The notes beneath the pieces were generated by a model, which saw only the letters and a program-made list of their open reading frames with translations, was not told where the DNA came from and did no database searches. From contig NZ_JPUG01000072.1 of NCBI RefSeq assembly GCF_000739015.1, positions 1 to 51,911 on the forward strand: a DNA stretch of 51,911 nucleotides, read 5' to 3'. Each line of letters opens with the position of its first letter. Within the stretch, counting starts at the first letter, position 1. The stretch is from Microvirga sp. BSC39. Its GTDB lineage: Bacteria > Pseudomonadota > Alphaproteobacteria > Rhizobiales > Beijerinckiaceae. The position numbers and the translations under genes are program-made. Shown here piece by piece: positions 8,121-16,332 of the stretch.

Positions 8121-8303
8121 CTAATGCACCGCCGATTCGGAGCTTCTCAGTCGTGAAATCTCGTCCTTGAGCTGAAGCTTCCTTCGTTTGAGTTCTGCCA
8201 ATCTCATATCATCTGCCGATGGTCTGTTGAGGGTATCCTGGATCTCGCGCTCGAGAGCCCGATGCTTGCGCTCCAGTTCCGACAGGTGATTCTGCAGTGG
8301 CAT
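8121..8303 (-). CDS. YdcH/DUF465 family small coiled-coil protein
   Basis: A 60-residue protein of unknown function from the DUF465 (YdcH) family. ATG 8303 is fixed by GGAGGA 7 bp upstream. The sequence reads as one helical hairpin: LSELERKHRALEREIQD, a short Pro/Ser break, then the family hallmark LAELKRRKLQLKDEISRL. It is divergent from a second DUF465 gene 190 bp away, and the two share the KRRKLQLKDEI / KKRKLSLKDQI block. No signal peptide is seen. Family members are very widespread in Proteobacteria but their role is not settled. Confidence 0.85.
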   Translation of the reverse strand: MPLQNHLSELERKHRALEREIQDTLNRPSADDMRLAELKRRKLQLKDEISRLRSSESAVH

Positions 8304-8492
8304 GTCAGTTCCTCCTATTGTGTTGACTGACACGAACAGTGTGGCATCCCGAGTGTGGCGAGTCGAAGGCAAAATTCGCAAAATCGAGAGTAGAAGATGC
8401 TCGGATGATCTTGCCCTCCACAGACCCGCAGAGCATACTTCCGCCCCTCTTGGCCCGGCATCCGAGATGGCTTGGCGTTCTGGATATTTTCA

Positions 8493-8693
8493 ATGACCGA
8501 ATTGGCTGAACTGGAAGCGGAATTGGCCCGCCTCAAGCAGGAACACCGCGATCTCGACATGGCGATCGACGCCCTGGAGAGCATGGTCGCCGGCGACCAG
8601 CTCCAAGTCCAGCGCCTGAAGAAGCGCAAGCTCTCCCTCAAGGACCAGATCATCCGGCTGGAAGATCAGCTCACCCCTGACATCATCGCCTGA
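8493..8693 (+). CDS. YdcH/DUF465 family small coiled-coil protein, paralogue
   Basis: A 66-residue DUF465 protein starting at ATG 8493 (MTELAELEAELARLKQEH). It is almost entirely helical with heptad Leu/Ile, ending LKKRKLSLKDQIIRLEDQLT. No good ribosome site is visible upstream, and a TTG seven codons earlier is the only alternative. It precedes purE by 95 bp on the same strand, so read-through into purEK is possible, but no functional link is implied. It is probably a diverged duplicate of the minus-strand gene at 8121-8303. Confidence 0.8.
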   Translation: MTELAELEAELARLKQEHRDLDMAIDALESMVAGDQLQVQRLKKRKLSLKDQIIRLEDQLTPDIIA

Positions 8694-8788
8694 GAATTCT
8701 AACCTTTAGGCCCGCATCGCCCTTGCCTGCCAGGGGAGCCTTCGCTATTCGGGCTTGATACCGAAGGCCCTGAAGCCGGAGCCACGCC

Positions 8789-9280
8789 ATGGCGGGAACC
8801 CCCATTGCCATCATCATGGGCAGCCAGTCCGACTGGGCCACCATGCGCCATGCCGCCGAAACCCTGGACGCCCTGGGCATTCCTTACGACGCCCGCATCG
8901 TCTCCGCCCACCGCACCCCGGACCGGCTCTATGCCTTCGCCAAGACCGCCAAGGCCGACGGCTTTCAGGTGATCATCGCGGGCGCCGGGGGCGCGGCGCA
9001 CCTTCCAGGCATGACCGCCGCCATGACCCCCCTGCCGGTCTTCGGCGTGCCGGTGGAATCCAAGGCGCTCTCGGGTCAGGACAGCCTGCTCTCCATCGTC
9101 CAGATGCCGGCCGGCATCCCCGTGGGGACGCTCGCCATTGGCCGGGCCGGAGCCGTCAATGCGGCGCTCCTCGCCGCCGCCGTGCTTGCCCTTCACGATA
9201 CTTCGCTCGCCGAACGTCTCGACGCATGGCGCACGCGCCAGAGCGACAGCGTCGCCGAGCGCCCCTCCGATGAAAGCTGA
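8789..9280 (+). CDS. purE: N5-carboxyaminoimidazole ribonucleotide mutase
   Basis: Class I PurE moves the carboxyl group of N5-CAIR to C4, giving CAIR in de novo purine synthesis. The protein has 163 residues, the normal length. Substrate-binding motifs are clear: GSQSDW near residues 11-16, SAHRTPDR with the catalytic His41, AGAGGAAHLPGM, and the octamer-core segment SLLSIVQMPAGIPVGTLAIG. The next gene, purK, makes its substrate and its 5' end overlaps or abuts purE, so they are one operon. Start ATG 8789 gives the canonical N-terminus. Confidence 0.97.
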   Translation: MAGTPIAIIMGSQSDWATMRHAAETLDALGIPYDARIVSAHRTPDRLYAFAKTAKADGFQVIIAGAGGAAHLPGMTAAMTPLPVFGVPVESKALSGQDSLLSIVQMPAGIPVGTLAIGRAGAVNAALLAAAVLALHDTSLAERLDAWRTRQSDSVAERPSDES

Positions 9281-9287
9281 CCTGCCC

Positions 9288-10367
9288 ATGATCCGCCCCG
9301 GCTGCACCCTCGGCATTCTCGGCGGCGGTCAGCTCGGGCGCATGATCGCCATGGCGGCGGCCCAGCTGGGCCTCAGAACCCATGTCTATGCCCCTGACGA
9401 CAACAGCCCGGCCTTCGAGGTGGCGGCCGAGTGCACCATCGCGGCTTACGAGGACGAGGCCAGCCTTGTGCGCTTCGCCAAGGCCGTGGACGTGGTGACG
9501 TACGAATTCGAGAACGTGCCGAGCGAGACCGCCGCGATCTTAAGCACCCACACCCTGCTCGCGCCCAACGCCCAGGCGCTGGCCGTGTCGCAGGACCGGT
9601 TCCTGGAGAAGAGCTTCATCGCGGGGCTCGGCATCGACGTTGCTCCCTTCGCGACCTTCTCGGACGAGGCCGAGCTCGCCGAGGCCCTGGAGCGCATCGG
9701 CCGGCCCGCCGTGCTCAAGACCCGGCGCTTCGGGTATGACGGCAAGGGTCAGGTGATGATCCGGCCAGAGACCGATCCCGTCGCCGCTTGGGCGGAGATC
9801 GGCCGCGCCTCCTCCATCGTCGAAGGCTTCGTGCCTTTCGAGCGGGAAGTTTCGGTGGTTGCCGCCCGCGCCGCCTCCGGGGCGTTCGCGGCTTACGATC
9901 TCTGCGCCAACGAGCACAGTCACCACATCCTCGACACCACCCGGGTCCCAGCCGGGGTCTCCCGGGAGACGGAGGAACAGGCTGTCCGCATCGCCCGCTC
10001 CATCGCGGATGCCCTGGACTACGTGGGCGTGCTCGCCGTGGAGATGTTCCTGGTCACGGAAGGTGGGGGCGAGCGCCTCGTGGTGAACGAGATCGCCCCG
10101 CGGGTGCACAACTCGGGCCACTGGACCCTGGGCGGCGCCGTGACGTCGCAGTTCGAGCAGCATGTGCGGGCCGTCTGCGGCTGGCCGCTCGGCGCCACCG
10201 CCCGCCTCGGCCGGGTCGAGATGAAGAACCTGATCGGGCACGACGCGGATGCCTGGGAGGAGATCCTGGGCGAGCCGGGCGCGCATCTGCACCTCTACGG
10301 CAAGGCCGAGGCGCGGGCAGGCCGCAAGATGGGGCATGTAACGCGGGTCTTTCCGGAGCGGGACTGA
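9288..10367 (+). CDS. purK: N5-carboxyaminoimidazole ribonucleotide synthase
   Basis: ATP-grasp enzyme that carboxylates AIR with bicarbonate and ATP to N5-CAIR, the substrate of PurE. 359 residues from ATG 9288 (MIRPGCTLGILGGGQLGRM), which matches the usual N-terminus. ATG 9270 would overlap purE by 11 bp and add MKADLP; neither has a clear ribosome site. The pre-ATP-grasp Rossmann motif GILGGGQLGRM, the ATP-binding RRFGYDGKGQ and the metal-site region VNEIAPRVHNSGHWT are all intact. Translational coupling with purE is likely. Confidence 0.96.
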   Translation: MIRPGCTLGILGGGQLGRMIAMAAAQLGLRTHVYAPDDNSPAFEVAAECTIAAYEDEASLVRFAKAVDVVTYEFENVPSETAAILSTHTLLAPNAQALAVSQDRFLEKSFIAGLGIDVAPFATFSDEAELAEALERIGRPAVLKTRRFGYDGKGQVMIRPETDPVAAWAEIGRASSIVEGFVPFEREVSVVAARAASGAFAAYDLCANEHSHHILDTTRVPAGVSRETEEQAVRIARSIADALDYVGVLAVEMFLVTEGGGERLVVNEIAPRVHNSGHWTLGGAVTSQFEQHVRAVCGWPLGATARLGRVEMKNLIGHDADAWEEILGEPGAHLHLYGKAEARAGRKMGHVTRVFPERD

Positions 10368-10536
10368 ACCTTTTTCGGACCCGGCCGTTGTTTCTCTGGC
10401 CCGGCGCTTTTCTTGAGAGGCAACCCTGGACAGGCAAGGCTTCTTCTGATACTGACGCCGGCCAGATAGAGGTGCGCCTGACGCGCCTCCTTTGTTTTTT
10501 ATCACAATCGAAACGGTTCAAATACGAGGAATTCGC

Positions 10537-10770
10537 GTGCAGGTTCTTGTCCGGGATAACAACGTCGATCAGGCGCTCCGCGCTCTCAAGAAGAAGATGC
10601 AGCGTGAGGGTATCTTCCGCGAGATGAAGCTTCGCGGCCATTACGAGAAGCCGTCTGAGAAGAAGGCCCGCGAGAAGGCTGAGGCCGTTCGCCGCGCCCG
10701 CAAGCTGATCCGCAAGCGCATGCAGCGCGAAGGCCTGCTGCCTTCGAAGCCGCGCCCGACGACCCGCTAA
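10537..10770 (+). CDS. rpsU: 30S ribosomal protein S21
   Basis: Small-subunit protein that aids initiation; 77 residues with the alphaproteobacterial Arg-rich C-terminal extension (RRARKLIRKRMQREGLLPSK). The start is a GTG at 10537, set by GAGGA 6 bp upstream and by the canonical N-terminus (M)QVLVRDNNVDQALRALKKKM. An ATG-initiated frame beginning further upstream would add about 15 non-family residues. A stem-loop 39 bp after the stop probably terminates the transcript. Confidence 0.96.
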   Translation: MQVLVRDNNVDQALRALKKKMQREGIFREMKLRGHYEKPSEKKAREKAEAVRRARKLIRKRMQREGLLPSKPRPTTR

Positions 10771-10808
10771 GCCTTTCAGGCCCTCCGGGGCTTGGACTTT
10801 CGGTTGTG

Positions 10809-10842
10809 AAACAGCGCCCGACGCGCGAGCGGGGCGCTGTTT
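10809..10842. terminator. Likely terminator after rpsU
   Basis: Perfect 11-bp stem AAACAGCGCCC / GGGCGCTGTTT with a 12-nt loop. The T run is short (TTT). Confidence 0.7.
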
Positions 10843-10994
10843 GCATGTCTGGGGTCCCGCTTGCTGCGACCCAATGCTCCGCCACGCTGCGAATTCTCCC
10901 GTGAAACGCCTTTTTGATGCCTTGTTTCACGGCTGTTAAGAATTTCCCGCCAGAGTGCCGCCTCCTGGTACCGAGTAAGAAGCTGGAGACGAAC

Positions 10995-11858
10995 GTGTTC
11001 GCCCCATCGATCCGCCGTTTTGCCCCCCTGAGCCTGACCCTGGTTGCCCTTGGCCTGTCCGCCTGCGGCACGACGAGCAGCGGCCCTGCCCAGCGCATCG
11101 CCGTGGTGGAAGAGGACACGCAGGGCACGAGCACGGTCAATATCTCGTCCCTCTCCGACGTGATCCAGCGCAACCCGAACGATCCGAGCGCCTACAACAC
11201 CCGCGGGGCGGCTTACGCCCGGGTGGGCAATTACAGCAGCGCGATGGCCGACTTCACCAAGGCGGTGCAGCTCGACCCTAACTACGCGCCGGCCTATTCC
11301 AACCGGGCGCTCGCCCTGCGTCAGACGAACCGCAACGACCAGGCGCTCGCGGACTTCACCCGGGCGATCCAGGCCGATCCGAATTACGGCCCGGCCTATA
11401 TCGGCCGCGCCAATCTCTATCGCGCCCAGAACCAGTTCCAGGAAGCCCTCAGCGACCTGAACACGGCCACCCGCCTCCTGCCCGAATCGGCCGAGGCCCT
11501 GCATTCCCGCGGCCTGCTCTATCAGCGCCAGGGCATGCACCAGCAGGCGATCCTCGACTTCGACGCCACCATCGACCGCAACCCCTTCGTGGGCGCGCCT
11601 TATGCCGCCCGCGGCCAGAGCTTCGTGGCCACGAACCAGTACGACAAGGCCATCGAGGACTTCAACGCAGCCCTCAACGTCGACCCCAAGGATGCCAATT
11701 CCTGGGCGTGGCGCGGGGTGGCCATGGAGCGCAAGGGCGACAAGAGCCAGGCCCTCGAGAGCTATTCCCGGGCTCTCACCATCGACAACGGCAACACCGT
11801 CGCCCGCCAGGGCTCGTCCCGCCTGCAGGGCGGCGTCGCCGGCCTGTTCCGCTCTTAA
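10995..11858 (+). CDS. TPR-repeat lipoprotein
   Basis: A 287-residue exported lipoprotein built from tetratricopeptide repeats. GTG 10995 has GGAGAC 4-5 bp upstream. The N-terminus is a lipoprotein signal (RRFAPLSLTLVALGLSAC) with lipobox LSAC. About six TPR units follow, recognisable by repeats such as AYNTRGAAYARVGNYSSAMADFTKAVQLDPNYAPAYSNRALA. They resemble the NlpI family, which scaffolds periplasmic peptidoglycan enzymes, but no enzyme is encoded next to it. A likely role is outer-membrane-anchored scaffolding; the partner is unknown. It is followed after 21 bp by the nucleotidyltransferase gene on the same strand. Confidence 0.87.
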   Translation: MFAPSIRRFAPLSLTLVALGLSACGTTSSGPAQRIAVVEEDTQGTSTVNISSLSDVIQRNPNDPSAYNTRGAAYARVGNYSSAMADFTKAVQLDPNYAPAYSNRALALRQTNRNDQALADFTRAIQADPNYGPAYIGRANLYRAQNQFQEALSDLNTATRLLPESAEALHSRGLLYQRQGMHQQAILDFDATIDRNPFVGAPYAARGQSFVATNQYDKAIEDFNAALNVDPKDANSWAWRGVAMERKGDKSQALESYSRALTIDNGNTVARQGSSRLQGGVAGLFRS

Positions 11859-11879
11859 AATGCTTCGGAGCGCGGCGGC

Positions 11880-12503
11880 ATGAACCCCGCCCCTCCCCTG
11901 CAGACGATCTCCGACATCGAACGGCTTCTCGAAGCGCATGCAGCCTCGCATGCGCTTCTTTTGCATGTGGAGAGCCTCGGGCTTCCCGATGCCTGGATCG
12001 GCGCAGGCTTCATCCGCAACAGCGTCTGGGACATGCTGCATGGGCGAGAGATCGACGTAGCACGGCTCTCGGATGTGGATGTGCTCTTCTTCGATCCTGT
12101 CGAGAGGAGCAAGGAGCGGGAGGCCGAGATCGAATGCCAGTTGCGCATCCTGGCGCCCGGCATTCCCTGGTCCGTGAAGAACCAGGCGCGCATGCACCTG
12201 CGCAATGGCGATGCGCCCTACCGAGACACGGCCGACGCCGTAGCTCATTGGGCAGAGACCGCAACGGCCGTCGCGGCGCGATCAGTCAGGGGTAAGGTGA
12301 AAGTTATGGCACCCTATGGTGTCGACGACCTCATGAACCTGATCGTGCGACCGACGCCGGTTTTCGGGCACAAGATCGACATCTATTGCGAACGAGTCAT
12401 GGCGAAGGATTGGCCCGCCCGCTGGCCGAGGCTGATCATGCTGATGTCATGGGAGACGGCCTATCCGGCGCCTCACAGCTCCTTCGACAGGATCGACACG
12501 TAG
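11880..12503 (+). CDS. Nucleotidyltransferase family protein (NTP_transf_6/DUF925)
   Basis: A 207-residue protein of a minimal nucleotidyltransferase family with no assigned substrate. The family signature is clear: AWIGAGFIRNSVWD near residues 38-51, then the acidic metal-binding pair in LSDVDVLFFDP, then VKNQARMHLRNGDAPY and the C-terminal APYGVDDLMNLIVRPTP and KDWPARWPRL. It starts 21 bp after the TPR lipoprotein and may be cotranscribed. The last 31 bp overlap the 3' end of the convergent acetyltransferase gene. Confidence 0.85.
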   Translation: MNPAPPLQTISDIERLLEAHAASHALLLHVESLGLPDAWIGAGFIRNSVWDMLHGREIDVARLSDVDVLFFDPVERSKEREAEIECQLRILAPGIPWSVKNQARMHLRNGDAPYRDTADAVAHWAETATAVAARSVRGKVKVMAPYGVDDLMNLIVRPTPVFGHKIDIYCERVMAKDWPARWPRLIMLMSWETAYPAPHSSFDRIDT

Positions 12504-12952
12504 GGCTCGAAGCCGAAGGCGCGGTAGGTGCGCTCGGCCCGCTCGTTGGCCACGAGAGCCCCGATGACGAGGCGCTTGTGGCCGGCCTCCTTCGTCAGGC
12601 GCTCGGCCTCGTTCAGCAGCATCTGGCCGATGCCGCGTGCGCGCCAGTCGCTGTGCACGATCAGGTCCGTCACCGTGCCGTGGTTGCGCACATCGTCGAT
12701 CACGTAGGCCGCGTCCTGATCGAGCGAGAAGCCCATGGCGGCAACGACGATCCCCTCCGCCTCCGCCAGGATGATGCGGCCGTTGCGGCGGGACAGGCGC
12801 TGCATCAGTTCGTCGTAGTATTCCTCGGCAGCCGCGTAATCGCGCCGACGGTCGCCGACGAGATCGGCCTCGAAGACATTGAGCTGGTGGATCAGCTCGA
12901 CAACGGTGCCCCGGTCGGCGGGAAGAGCGGTGCGAAGGGTGATGGAAGGCAT
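12473..12952 (-). CDS. GNAT family N-acetyltransferase
   Basis: A 159-residue acetyl-CoA-dependent acetyltransferase. I chose ATG 12952 (MPSITLRTALPADRGTV); a TTG five codons earlier is weaker. The GNAT fold order is visible: N-terminal LRTALPADRGTVVELI, beta-strand GIVVAAMGFSL, the acetyl-CoA pyrophosphate loop DWRARGIGQMLLNEAERLTKEAG (the Q/RxxGxG/A pattern) and C-terminal ANERAERTYRAFGFE. The substrate cannot be predicted. The 3' end overlaps the nucleotidyltransferase gene by 31 bp in convergent orientation. Confidence 0.88.
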   Translation of the reverse strand: MPSITLRTALPADRGTVVELIHQLNVFEADLVGDRRRDYAAAEEYYDELMQRLSRRNGRIILAEAEGIVVAAMGFSLDQDAAYVIDDVRNHGTVTDLIVHSDWRARGIGQMLLNEAERLTKEAGHKRLVIGALVANERAERTYRAFGFEPYVSILSKEL

Positions 12953-13033
12953 GGGAAGTCCGGGCAAAGCGCGACAGAGACGGCGTTAAAGCAGATTTCG
13001 GGCCCTCCGTCATCGCTTCCCGGCATGCACCAC

Positions 13034-13181
13034 TGTCATTCCGGGGCGGCTCACATGAGCCGAGCCCGGCATCCATAAACACGACAGCTTTAAGTAAGGC
13101 GCTTCGGAAGCCTCTGCGTCCTATCCCATATCGTCAGCGGCTATGGATTCCGGGCTCCGCTGCGCGGCCCCGGAATGACAG
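13034..13181. repeat. Long palindromic (REP/BIME-like) intergenic element
   Basis: The ends TGTCATTCCGGGG (from 13034) and CCCCGGAATGACA (ending 13181) are exact inverted repeats. Inside are CCCGGCATCCATA against TATGGATTCCGGG and a short GGCTC/GAGCC hairpin. It fills the 299-bp gap between the acetyltransferase gene and pntB, where no gene is apparent, and belongs to the same broad class as 5030-5248. Confidence 0.75.
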
Positions 13182-13200
13182 CGGAAGTGGCGAGCTCAAA

Positions 13201-13226
13201 CAAAACGCCCGGCACGAAGGCCGGGC
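13201..13226 (-). terminator. Terminator of the transhydrogenase operon
   Basis: Stem GCCCGGC/GCCGGGC (13207-13226) with a 6-nt loop, followed on the minus strand by GTTTTG. It lies 25 bp after the pntB stop. Confidence 0.85.
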
Positions 13227-13251
13227 ATTGAGCATTCAACTGACCGCAGGA

Positions 13252-14652
13252 TCAGAGGTTCTTGAGGATCTCGTCGACCACCTTCTTGGCATCGCCGAAG
13301 AGCATCATGGTGTTGTCGCGGAAGAACAGCTCGTTTTCCACGCCCGCATAGCCGGAACCCATGCCGCGCTTGATGAACAGCACGGTCTTGGCCCGCTCCA
13401 CGTCGAGGATCGGCATGCCGAAGATCGGCGAGGCCGGGTCGGTCTTGGCGGCCGGGTTGGTCACGTCGTTGGCGCCGATGACGAAGGCGACATCTGCTTG
13501 CGCAAACTCGCCGTTGATGTCCTCGAGTTCGAACACCTCGTCGTAAGGCACGTTGGCCTCCGCGAGCAGCACGTTCATGTGGCCGGGCATGCGGCCCGCC
13601 ACCGGGTGAATGGCGTACTTCACCTCGACGCCCTCGGCCTTCAGCTCATCGGCCATCTCGCGCAGGGCATGCTGCGCCTGGGCCACCGCCATGCCGTAGC
13701 CCGGCACGATGATGACCTTGGCAGCGTTCTTCATGATAAAGGCCGCATCGTCCGCCGATCCCTGCTTCACCGGCCGGGTCTCGACCGCGCCGCCGGCCGC
13801 AGCCCCTGCGGTCTCGCCGCCGAAGCCGCCGAGGATCACCGAGATGAAGGAGCGGTTCATGCCCTTGCACATAATGTAGGACAGGATTGCACCCGAGGAG
13901 CCCACCAGCGCGCCGGTGATGATGAGCGCAAGGTTGCCGAGGGTGAAGCCGATGCCCGCCGCCGCCCAGCCCGAATAGGAGTTGAGCATCGACACCACCA
14001 CCGGCATGTCGGCGCCGCCGATGGGGATGATGAGCGTGACGCCGAGCACGAAGGACACCAGCACGATCAGCCAGAAGGCCGCGTGGCTCTCGGTGCGGAT
14101 GAAGGCGACCAGCAGCACCAGCAGTAGCAGGCCGAGGCCGATGTTGATGAGATGGCGGCTCGGCAGCATGATCGGCTTGCCCGACATGCGGCCGTCAAGC
14201 TTCAAGAACGCGATGATGGAGCCGGTGAAGGTGATGGCGCCGATGGCGACACCGAGCGCCATCTCGAACAGCGAGCCGCCGTGGATGGTGCCCTCCGCAC
14301 CGATGCCGAAGGCCTGCGGGGCATAGAGCGCACCCGCCGCCACGAGCACGGCGGCCAGACCCACCAGGGAGTGGAAGGCGGCAACGAGCTGGGGCATGGC
14401 CGTCATGGGCACGCGCCGGGCGATCACCGCGCCGATGCCGCCACCGATAGCCAACCCTAGGATCACCAGCGCCCAGCCGCCGAAGCCGCTCGGGGGCGAC
14501 ACGAACAGGGTGGTGAGGATGGCGATCCCCATGCCCACCATGCCGTAGAGGTTGCCCTGCCGGGAGGTGGTGGGGTGCGACAGGCCCCGCAGGGCCAGGA
14601 TGAACAGGACGCCCGAGACGAGGTAGAGGATCGAGGCTAGATTGGCCGACAT
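13252..14652 (-). CDS. pntB: Proton-translocating NAD(P)+ transhydrogenase, beta subunit
   Basis: PntB carries the proton channel helices (domain II) and the NADP-binding domain III of the enzyme that uses proton-motive force to make NADPH from NADH. 466 residues from ATG 14652, 4 bp after the pntAB stop. The N-terminal half is a run of hydrophobic helices (e.g. ILYLVSGVLFILALRGLSHP, GLGLLLLVLLVAFI). Domain III has the NADP motif VPGYGMAVAQAQHALREMAD, then HPVAGRMPGHMNVLLAEANV and VIGANDVTNPAA. Last gene of the four-gene cluster that begins at 16626. Confidence 0.97.
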   Translation of the reverse strand: MSANLASILYLVSGVLFILALRGLSHPTTSRQGNLYGMVGMGIAILTTLFVSPPSGFGGWALVILGLAIGGGIGAVIARRVPMTAMPQLVAAFHSLVGLAAVLVAAGALYAPQAFGIGAEGTIHGGSLFEMALGVAIGAITFTGSIIAFLKLDGRMSGKPIMLPSRHLINIGLGLLLLVLLVAFIRTESHAAFWLIVLVSFVLGVTLIIPIGGADMPVVVSMLNSYSGWAAAGIGFTLGNLALIITGALVGSSGAILSYIMCKGMNRSFISVILGGFGGETAGAAAGGAVETRPVKQGSADDAAFIMKNAAKVIIVPGYGMAVAQAQHALREMADELKAEGVEVKYAIHPVAGRMPGHMNVLLAEANVPYDEVFELEDINGEFAQADVAFVIGANDVTNPAAKTDPASPIFGMPILDVERAKTVLFIKRGMGSGYAGVENELFFRDNTMMLFGDAKKVVDEILKNL

Positions 14653-14656
14653 CGCC

Positions 14657-15103
14657 TCATCCCTTCTTGCGGTACATGGCAAGCATGCGCTGGGTCACCA
14701 GGAAGCCGCCGAAGATGTTGATGCTTGCCAGGATGAGGCCGATGAAGCCGAGCGCCCGGGCCCAGATCGGGCCCTCGCCGAGGCTGGGGGCCACGTTGAC
14801 GCCCACCGCCAGGACGGCACCCACCACGATGACCGACGAGATGGCGTTGGTGACCGACATGAGCGGCGTGTGCAGCGCCGGGGTCACCTGCCAGACCACG
14901 TAATAGCCGACGAAGATCGCCAGCACGAAGATGGCCAGGCGAAACACCGTGGGGTCCACCGCCCCGTGGGTGACAACTGCTGCGGCATGGCCTGCCGTGT
15001 CGGCCAGCTGGTCGGCGATGCTCTGGGCCGATTCAGCAGCGCGGCGGGCGGCCTCGGCCGCCGCTCGGGCCTGCTCGACAGCCTGTTCGGGCGTGAGTGC
15101 CAT
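14657..15103 (-). CDS. pntAB: Transhydrogenase alpha subunit part 2 (membrane segment)
   Basis: In alphaproteobacteria the alpha subunit is split, and this 148-residue protein supplies its membrane helices. ATG 15103 has GGAGGA 6 bp upstream. The first 40 residues are Ala/Glu/Gln-rich helix (PEQAVEQARAAAEAARRAAE), probably a cytosolic coiled coil. About four membrane segments follow, with the conserved VWQVTPALHTPLMSVTNAIS and GFIGLILASINIFGGFLVTQ. It sits between pntAA (20-bp gap) and pntB (4-bp gap). Confidence 0.95.
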   Translation of the reverse strand: MALTPEQAVEQARAAAEAARRAAESAQSIADQLADTAGHAAAVVTHGAVDPTVFRLAIFVLAIFVGYYVVWQVTPALHTPLMSVTNAISSVIVVGAVLAVGVNVAPSLGEGPIWARALGFIGLILASINIFGGFLVTQRMLAMYRKKG

Positions 15104-15123
15104 GATGTCCTCCCCTGGACGGT

Positions 15124-16260
15124 TTAAGCGGTCGGCTGGAAGGCGGTGTGAACGATGGCGCCGTCGCGGGTCAGGCAGGTGGCCTTGACCAGCTCGTCGT
15201 CCCATTTCACGGCCAGTTCCTTGGTGTCCTTGTTCACCAGCGTCTCGACGAAGGCGTAGAGGTTCTTCGCGTAGAGGCTGGAGGCCGTGGCGGCGAGGCG
15301 CCCGGGGACGTTGAGGTGGCCCACGATCTTCACGCCGTTATGGTCCACAATCTCTCCGGCCTGAGCCAGCTCGACATTGCCGCCGCGCTCCACCGCCAGG
15401 TCGACGATCACGGAGCCCGGCTTCATGGACTCGACCATGGCCCGGGTGATGAGCTTCGGGGCCGGGCGGCCGGGGATCAGGGCCGTGGTGATCACGATAT
15501 CCTGCTTAGCGATGTGGGAGGCGACCAGCTCGGCCTGCTTGGCCCGGTACTCGGCCGACATCTCCTTGGCATAGCCGCCGGCGGTCTCGGCCTGCTTGAA
15601 CTCCTCGTCCTCGACCGCGATGAACTTGGCGCCCAGGCTCTCCACCTGTTCTTTGGCGGCGGGGCGCACGTCCGTGGCGGTGACCACCGCGCCGAGGCGG
15701 CGGGCGGTGGCGACGGCCTGGAGGCCCGCGACGCCTGCGCCCATGATGAAGATGCGGGCAGCCGGCACGGTGCCGGCCGCGGTCATCATCATGGGGATCG
15801 CACGGCCGTATTCGGCGGTGGCGTCGACGACGGCGCGATAACCGGCGAGATTGGCCTGGGAGGACAGCACGTCCATCACCTGCGCACGAGTGATGCGGGG
15901 CATCAGCTCCATGGAGAAGGCCGAGACCTTGGCGTCCGCAAGGGCTTTGAGGGCCTCGTCCTGGCCGTAGGGATCCATGATGGCGATGACGAGGGCGCCG
16001 GGCTTGGCACCGGACAACTCACCCTCGGCAGGGCGGCGGACCTTCAGAATGACGTCGGCATCCTTGAGGGCGTCGGTTGCATTCGCCGCCACCGAGGCGC
16101 CTGCGGTCTCGAAATCGGCATCGGGGATGCCGGCCTTGGCGCCGGCGCCTGCCTGGACGACAACGTCCGCGCCGAGCGTCTTGTACTTCTTGACCGTCTC
16201 AGGGGTGGCGGAAACACGGGTCTCCGCTCCATCGGTTTCGGAGAGAACGGCAATCCGCAT
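15124..16260 (-). CDS. pntAA: Transhydrogenase alpha subunit part 1 (NAD-binding)
   Basis: Domain I of the transhydrogenase binds NAD(H) and transfers hydride to PntB-bound NADP. 378 residues from ATG 16260, with AGGGGGG just upstream. Alanine-dehydrogenase/PNT fold: ETRVSATPETVKKYKTLGAD at the N-terminus, ELMPRITRAQVMDVLSSQAN, the NAD motif GAGVAGLQAVATARRLGAVV near residues 174-193, and VIVDLAVERGGNVE. The split form lacking membrane helices is normal for this clade. Confidence 0.97.
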   Translation of the reverse strand: MRIAVLSETDGAETRVSATPETVKKYKTLGADVVVQAGAGAKAGIPDADFETAGASVAANATDALKDADVILKVRRPAEGELSGAKPGALVIAIMDPYGQDEALKALADAKVSAFSMELMPRITRAQVMDVLSSQANLAGYRAVVDATAEYGRAIPMMMTAAGTVPAARIFIMGAGVAGLQAVATARRLGAVVTATDVRPAAKEQVESLGAKFIAVEDEEFKQAETAGGYAKEMSAEYRAKQAELVASHIAKQDIVITTALIPGRPAPKLITRAMVESMKPGSVIVDLAVERGGNVELAQAGEIVDHNGVKIVGHLNVPGRLAATASSLYAKNLYAFVETLVNKDTKELAVKWDDELVKATCLTRDGAIVHTAFQPTA

Positions 16261-16332
16261 TTTAGCCCCCCTGCGATCTGTTCAATGGCTTGAGATCAAG
16301 CTCTTGTCTCGTATGGTGGAAACTCCCGCTGC

